Assembly (NCBI GenBank): GCA_021828245.1
Contig: JAKASC010000126.1
Coordinates: forward strand, 1-6,905
Source: Acidobacteriota bacterium
GTDB taxonomy: Bacteria > Acidobacteriota > Terriglobia > UBA7540
Direction: 5' to 3'
Length of the DNA: 6,905 nucleotides
Shown here: piece after piece, positions 6,530 through 6,905 of the stretch
How the letters are laid out: every line of letters begins with the position of its first letter
How positions within the stretch are numbered: position 1 is the first letter of the stretch
Position numbers and translations under genes: made by a program
The notes under the pieces: model-generated
What the model saw: only the letters and a program-made list of their open reading frames with translations
The model's database searches: none
Told to the model about the DNA's origin: nothing

Positions 6530-6538
6530 GCTCCTTAA

Positions 6539-6543
6539 CCTCC
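6539..6543 (-). promoter_or_regulatory. Strong Shine-Dalgarno GGAGG for the Fe-S carrier gene
   Basis: GGAGG sits nine bases before the ATG at 6529. An additional AAGGAG ends one base before the ATG, too close to be the main site but overlapping the initiation region. Confidence 0.65.
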
Positions 6544-6555
6544 CTCAAAGATGCC

Positions 6556-6572
6556 GGGCGCTTCTTGCGCCC
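6556..6572 (-). other. Leader hairpin just upstream of the Fe-S carrier ribosome-binding site
   Basis: GGGCGC-AAGAA-GCGCCC read on the minus strand is a perfect 6-bp GC-only stem with a 5-nt loop. It lies 12 nt before the Shine-Dalgarno. With the predicted transcription start near 6572, the hairpin would sit at the extreme 5' end of the mRNA, a position where stems are known to protect transcripts from decay (as in the ompA leader). It could instead end transcription from the gene on its right, but no T-tract follows. Confidence 0.45.
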
Positions 6573-6578
6573 TCTTCT

Positions 6579-6584
6579 ATTGTA
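6579..6584 (-). promoter_or_regulatory. Candidate -10 element for the Fe-S carrier gene
   Basis: TACAAT on the minus strand matches 5 of 6 of the sigma-70 -10 consensus, about 50 bp before the ATG. The -35 is poor (TTCAAG at 18 bp spacing). A competing arrangement is TTGCAT, 17 bp, TATTCT immediately upstream. One of the two is probably real, because the surrounding 6530-6669 interval is the only non-coding gap before the gene. Confidence 0.4.
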
Positions 6585-6669
6585 AGAATACCAACATCGG
6601 CGCTTGAATGCAATAACCGGCCTCCGCTCAACGAAGCCACGCCACCGGGACGCCGATTTTACCCCCGCT

Positions 6670-6905
6670 TCACTTCCCTACCGGTTTCCAAAACGTGTCC
6701 ACCGTGACCGGCACGGAATTCTTGATCGGCATGAAGAGCAATTCAGGCGGCGTAATCTTGAAGTCGGAAATCTTCATTGGAATGGTGCCTTTGACTTCGG
6801 TCTCCGTTCCCTTCTGCAGCCGCTCAAACGCCACCTGCTTGTATTCCGCGCTTTGCCCGGCAAACTGAATGTGAAGATTGGCATGAATCGTCGGGGCGGT
6901 CAGCT
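6670..6905 (-). CDS. YceI-like domain protein, C-terminal fragment (5' end outside window)
   Basis: The frame is open from the right edge to a TGA at 6672-6670, giving 77 C-terminal residues. 'EVKGTIPMKISDFKITPPELLF' (36-57 of the fragment) followed by 'NSVPVTVDTFW' (62-72) resembles the end of YceI-family lipocalin-like beta-barrels. In those, a 'G.f.lk.sDF.i.pP' strand-turn precedes a final strand with alternating hydrophobic residues. YceI proteins are usually exported and bind isoprenoid-type lipids, but the N-terminus with any signal peptide is not in the window. The lipid-binding role is family knowledge, not seen here. The assignment rests on a short stretch and could be wrong; that it is a real gene is well supported by the continuous frame with protein-like composition. 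Confidence 0.65.
   Translation of the reverse strand, partial: LTAPTIHANLHIQFAGQSAEYKQVAFERLQKGTETEVKGTIPMKISDFKITPPELLFMPIKNSVPVTVDTFWKPVGK

Overview
The window looks like ordinary chromosomal DNA of a fairly GC-rich bacterium, most probably a member of the Verrucomicrobiota (Pedosphaera/Limisphaerales type). The taxonomic guess rests mainly on a two-copy non-coding repeat at 5882-6027. Its spurious reverse-strand translations ('GRMPVP', 'GHEGRAP') are typical of the dispersed repeats I associate with verrucomicrobial and planctomycetal genomes. It also rests on the TMTC-like membrane protein with TPRs. No plasmid, phage, insertion-sequence or CRISPR signature is visible.

Layout, left to right. 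Positions 1-2169 hold two M16-family peptidase genes on the minus strand, two bases apart. The upstream gene (778-2169) has an intact HxxEH zinc site. The downstream gene (1-775, cut by the window edge) has lost every zinc and catalytic residue. They read as a secreted catalytic/non-catalytic M16 pair. A 124-bp divergent intergenic region separates them from a plus-strand gene (2294-4144, GTG start) for a polytopic membrane protein with a C-terminal TPR domain. That protein resembles the eukaryotic TMTC O-mannosyltransferases. It converges, across 55 bp that can form hairpins, on nadE (4200-5840, minus strand, TTG start), the glutamine-dependent NAD+ synthase.

Upstream of nadE lies a 362-bp stretch without a gene. 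It holds a plausible sigma-70 promoter, two 48-bp imperfect direct repeats spaced exactly 98 bp apart, a strongly self-complementary element, and a possible terminator for the gene on the right. That gene (6203-6529, minus) is an A-type iron-sulfur carrier of the ErpA/IscA family, with its own promoter candidate and a hairpin close to the predicted mRNA 5' end. The right edge (6670-6905, minus) is the C-terminal part of a protein resembling the YceI family.

The genes do not form one pathway. The only clear functional unit is the M16 pair; nadE and the Fe-S carrier are housekeeping genes. The parts most worth a second look are the repeat-laden nadE leader, the bacterial TMTC-like protein, and the M16 pair with its degenerate partner. 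I see no convincing new multi-gene system.
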